Source of the DNA: TH5896 sp050748485
GTDB lineage: Archaea; Thermoproteota; Nitrososphaeria; Nitrososphaerales; Nitrososphaeraceae
Direction: 5' to 3'
Length of the DNA stretch: 64,000 nucleotides
Assembly: GCA_050748485.1 (NCBI GenBank)
Contig: JBOGPP010000127.1
Span: 15,180-79,179 of the forward strand
Both the position numbers and the translations under genes were made by a program. The notes under the pieces are model-generated. The model was given only the letters and a program-made list of their open reading frames with translations, was not told where the DNA came from and made no database searches. Below are positions 62,345 through 64,000 of the stretch, in pieces; position 1 is the first letter of the stretch; each line of letters opens with the position of its first letter.

Positions 62345-62959
62345 GTGGTTACGATGGAATCGACCGAAAACTATCATAGAAGAATTCATCCTGAAAAAAA
62401 AGGGATTCGTGTGTTCGGAGTTGCGGAGAGCTTCACTAAGAATACGACTTTTTCCACCCTTGGAGGTGTAGTTTTACGTCGTGATATGCTAATAGATGGA
62501 GTAGTCTTAGGAAGGACATTAGTCGGAGGAGACAACGCAACTAGCCAGATTATCTCAATGTTTAAGAAATTGGATCGCAGCGACGTCAATTGTATAATGC
62601 TCAATGGTTTGATAATTAGTCTATACAATGTCGTCGCTGGAGAGAAAATATATGAATCGACCGGGATACCTGTGATTGGAGTAACATACCAAGATTCACC
62701 TGGCATCGAAGTGAGATTTTTTGATAATTTTGATAGTTCTGAAGCGATCCGACGAGTCGAAGCATATAGAAAATTGGGAATTAGAGAACGCATCACATTG
62801 AAAACTGGAATGACACTCTATGTTCGAAGTTGGGGAATAAGTTCTGCTCAGAGTCTTCACCTATTGAATAGTTTTACAATCCAAGGAAAAATTCCCGAGC
62901 CCTTGAGAATTGCCAGACTTGTTTCAAGAGCAGCTAGAAACTATCGTGATGAAGCCTGA
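62345..62959 (+). CDS. DUF99 family protein (endonuclease V-like fold)
   Basis: A 204-residue archaeal DUF99 protein with GIRVFGVAESF, a strand carrying DGVVLGRTLVGGDNAT, VNCIMLNGLIISLYNVVAG and a C-terminal RIARLVSRAARNY. The fold is related to endonuclease V but the function is unknown. The GTG start can be replaced by an ATG three codons later. Confidence 0.82.
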   Translation: MVTMESTENYHRRIHPEKKGIRVFGVAESFTKNTTFSTLGGVVLRRDMLIDGVVLGRTLVGGDNATSQIISMFKKLDRSDVNCIMLNGLIISLYNVVAGEKIYESTGIPVIGVTYQDSPGIEVRFFDNFDSSEAIRRVEAYRKLGIRERITLKTGMTLYVRSWGISSAQSLHLLNSFTIQGKIPEPLRIARLVSRAARNYRDEA

Positions 62960-63086
62960 AAGCCCCTGAACAATTTGATGAATATTATCTGAAAGTCGGA
63001 GCTTATCAAAACCAATTTGATATCTAAGGTTGAAATTTTTTGACAGAAATATCCTTATCTGCTATTAAGACGGGACTACTTCTCAG

Positions 63087-64000
63087 ATGAAAAACTACCC
63101 GGTCCTTTTCAACTGTACCAGGCTAGTCTTTCGCATATACAACCAGGTTATCCTTTTCACTTTATTATTATGGCCAGTCCTGCTTTCATATCTTCTTTAT
63201 CCAGATACCTTCGTATTCTCCTGGAATGAGGGTAGAGGAGGTTTTTTGATTGCAACAGTGCTTTTATTGGTTGAAATCCTTGGGTCACGACCTGTTATTC
63301 GAGGTCCTAAAACCGGGTTGTTGATTGCTTTGGGAATTTTGATTAGCTTATATTTCCTTAGTCTCCCTTTTGGTTCTTCAAATTTTCTCACAAGTATCGG
63401 GAGATTGGCTGGAGTGTTGATAAGTGAGAGCTGGATGTCGATGTGGGATTACACAATTTTAGCAATGTATTTTCTGATAACCCTAGTGCTGATCTTTGGA
63501 AAGAAGGAATGGATAACAATCGGAGGAGCTGCTACTCTATTTCTAATAGGCTACGCTACAATTCTGCTTCTTGATTCCCTCTTTCCATATGACACGTTAG
63601 GAATCTTACAATTTTTGGTCCCTATCTACCTCAATGTCAACGTAGGGATTCTCGAAACGATCAACCACATACTAAATCTAGAAACGGAGTTTAATTCACA
63701 AACCTTTGGTAACACGTTGGTGTTGAATAGCCCAGATGGGCCATTTGTGATGAAAGTCTACTGGCCTTCTGCGGGAGTTCACAGCATCATTATATTTAGT
63801 TTCGTGTTGTTCGCTTTTTTACTCAAGAGTAGTATCCTATGGACTAGGATATTCATCTATTTAGTATTAGGAATGTTCTTGACTGGTGTTGTAAATATCA
63901 TGCGAATCATGATACTCTCACTTTACGCTATAGATCCGAACTCAGATTTACCAAGTTGGGAACAATTCCACTCTGTTATCGGTGAAATAATATTCATTCC
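63087..64000 (+). CDS. Archaeosortase/exosortase-family membrane protein with Ser at the Cys position (partial)
   Basis: An ATG at 63087 opens a frame of more than 304 codons cut by the window edge. It has about eight hydrophobic helices. In the catalytic region it reads VYWPSAGVHSIIIF, where exosortases have Cys followed by AGxxS; here Ser228 takes the Cys place. The other conserved residues are present: Arg273 in NIMRIM and His295 in QFHSVIGE. Archaeosortases cut and re-attach C-terminal sorting tails of surface proteins. A Ser nucleophile or an inactive relative are both possible. Confidence 0.75.
   Translation, partial: MKNYPVLFNCTRLVFRIYNQVILFTLLLWPVLLSYLLYPDTFVFSWNEGRGGFLIATVLLLVEILGSRPVIRGPKTGLLIALGILISLYFLSLPFGSSNFLTSIGRLAGVLISESWMSMWDYTILAMYFLITLVLIFGKKEWITIGGAATLFLIGYATILLLDSLFPYDTLGILQFLVPIYLNVNVGILETINHILNLETEFNSQTFGNTLVLNSPDGPFVMKVYWPSAGVHSIIIFSFVLFAFLLKSSILWTRIFIYLVLGMFLTGVVNIMRIMILSLYAIDPNSDLPSWEQFHSVIGEIIFI

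Noticed and set aside
1..64000. CRISPR array, rRNA genes or intact insertion sequence
   Set aside because: No regularly spaced repeats, rRNA-like stretches, or transposase with terminal repeats were seen while reading the window.

Overview
The window is archaeal and most consistent with the Thaumarchaeota/Nitrososphaeria, inferred from gene content rather than a search. Archaeal markers are an S10/spc-type ribosomal cluster with eS4 and the RNase P protein Rnp1, a proteasome alpha subunit, SRP19, Gar1, archaeal phosphoglycerate mutase, a PINA-type PIN-ATPase and DUF371/DUF99 proteins. The lineage is suggested by complete biotin synthesis (bioB, bioF, bioD, bioA), a ThiD-ThiN fusion, a tRNA-Asn with an intron outside the anticodon loop, and an archaeosortase-like protein with Ser at the usual Cys position. 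G+C looks near 40%. Genes are dense, many starts sit 25-35 nt from an AT-rich TATA-like box (short-leader or leaderless transcripts), and no CRISPR array, rRNA or intact insertion sequence is visible.

Layout. 0.1-3.9 kb: leuB, ilvN and ilvB (branched-chain amino acids), minus strand. 4.0-6.5 kb: an LsrF-like aldolase/thiolase with a zinc alcohol dehydrogenase, then two tiny metal-binding proteins (YHS and zinc ribbon). 6.5-8.5 kb: trpE behind two small unknown genes. 8.7-13.4 kb: glycerate kinase, biotin ligase, a UbiA prenyltransferase and threonine synthase. 13.5-15.4 kb: an accessory patch with a 33-residue ORF coupled to a winged-helix regulator, and a stand-alone asparagine-synthetase-like domain with a cysteine-rich tail. 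15.5-20 kb: biotin synthesis genes. 20-21.2 kb: a serine recombinase, a poorly coding stretch and tRNA-Asn. 21.3-24.8 kb: a compact operon of sugar nucleotidyltransferase, F420-type oxidoreductase, thiolase, DUF35 protein and an unknown protein. 25-32.9 kb: ribosomal proteins from uL3 to uL6, with uL2 missing from its usual place and the distal spc genes absent. 32.9-35.7 kb: SPOUT methyltransferase, thioredoxin-fold protein, proteasome alpha and DUF371.

35.8-43.6 kb and 55.6-58.2 kb hold most of de novo purine synthesis (purC, purS, purQ, purL, purF, purE, purK, purN, purD) plus 5-formyl-THF cyclo-ligase, so the first formylation appears to use folate. Around these lie a PINA ATPase, a galT-like transferase, a second sugar nucleotidyltransferase, ThiD-ThiN, phosphoglycerate mutase, a COG2522-type regulator, a second F420-type oxidoreductase, a metallo-beta-lactamase nuclease with a PCNA-binding-like tail, SRP19, Gar1 and pyrK/pyrD. 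The right edge cuts the archaeosortase-like gene.

The most useful leads are an 11-base sequence shared by the birA/ubiA and bioD/bioA promoter regions (candidate biotin operator), the thiolase-DUF35-oxidoreductase-nucleotidyltransferase operon, the LsrF-like/dehydrogenase pair, the regulator locus at 13.5-15 kb, several very small genes (5968-6117, 6298-6468, 7927-8067, 13526-13627), and the nuclease with a PIP-box-like tail.
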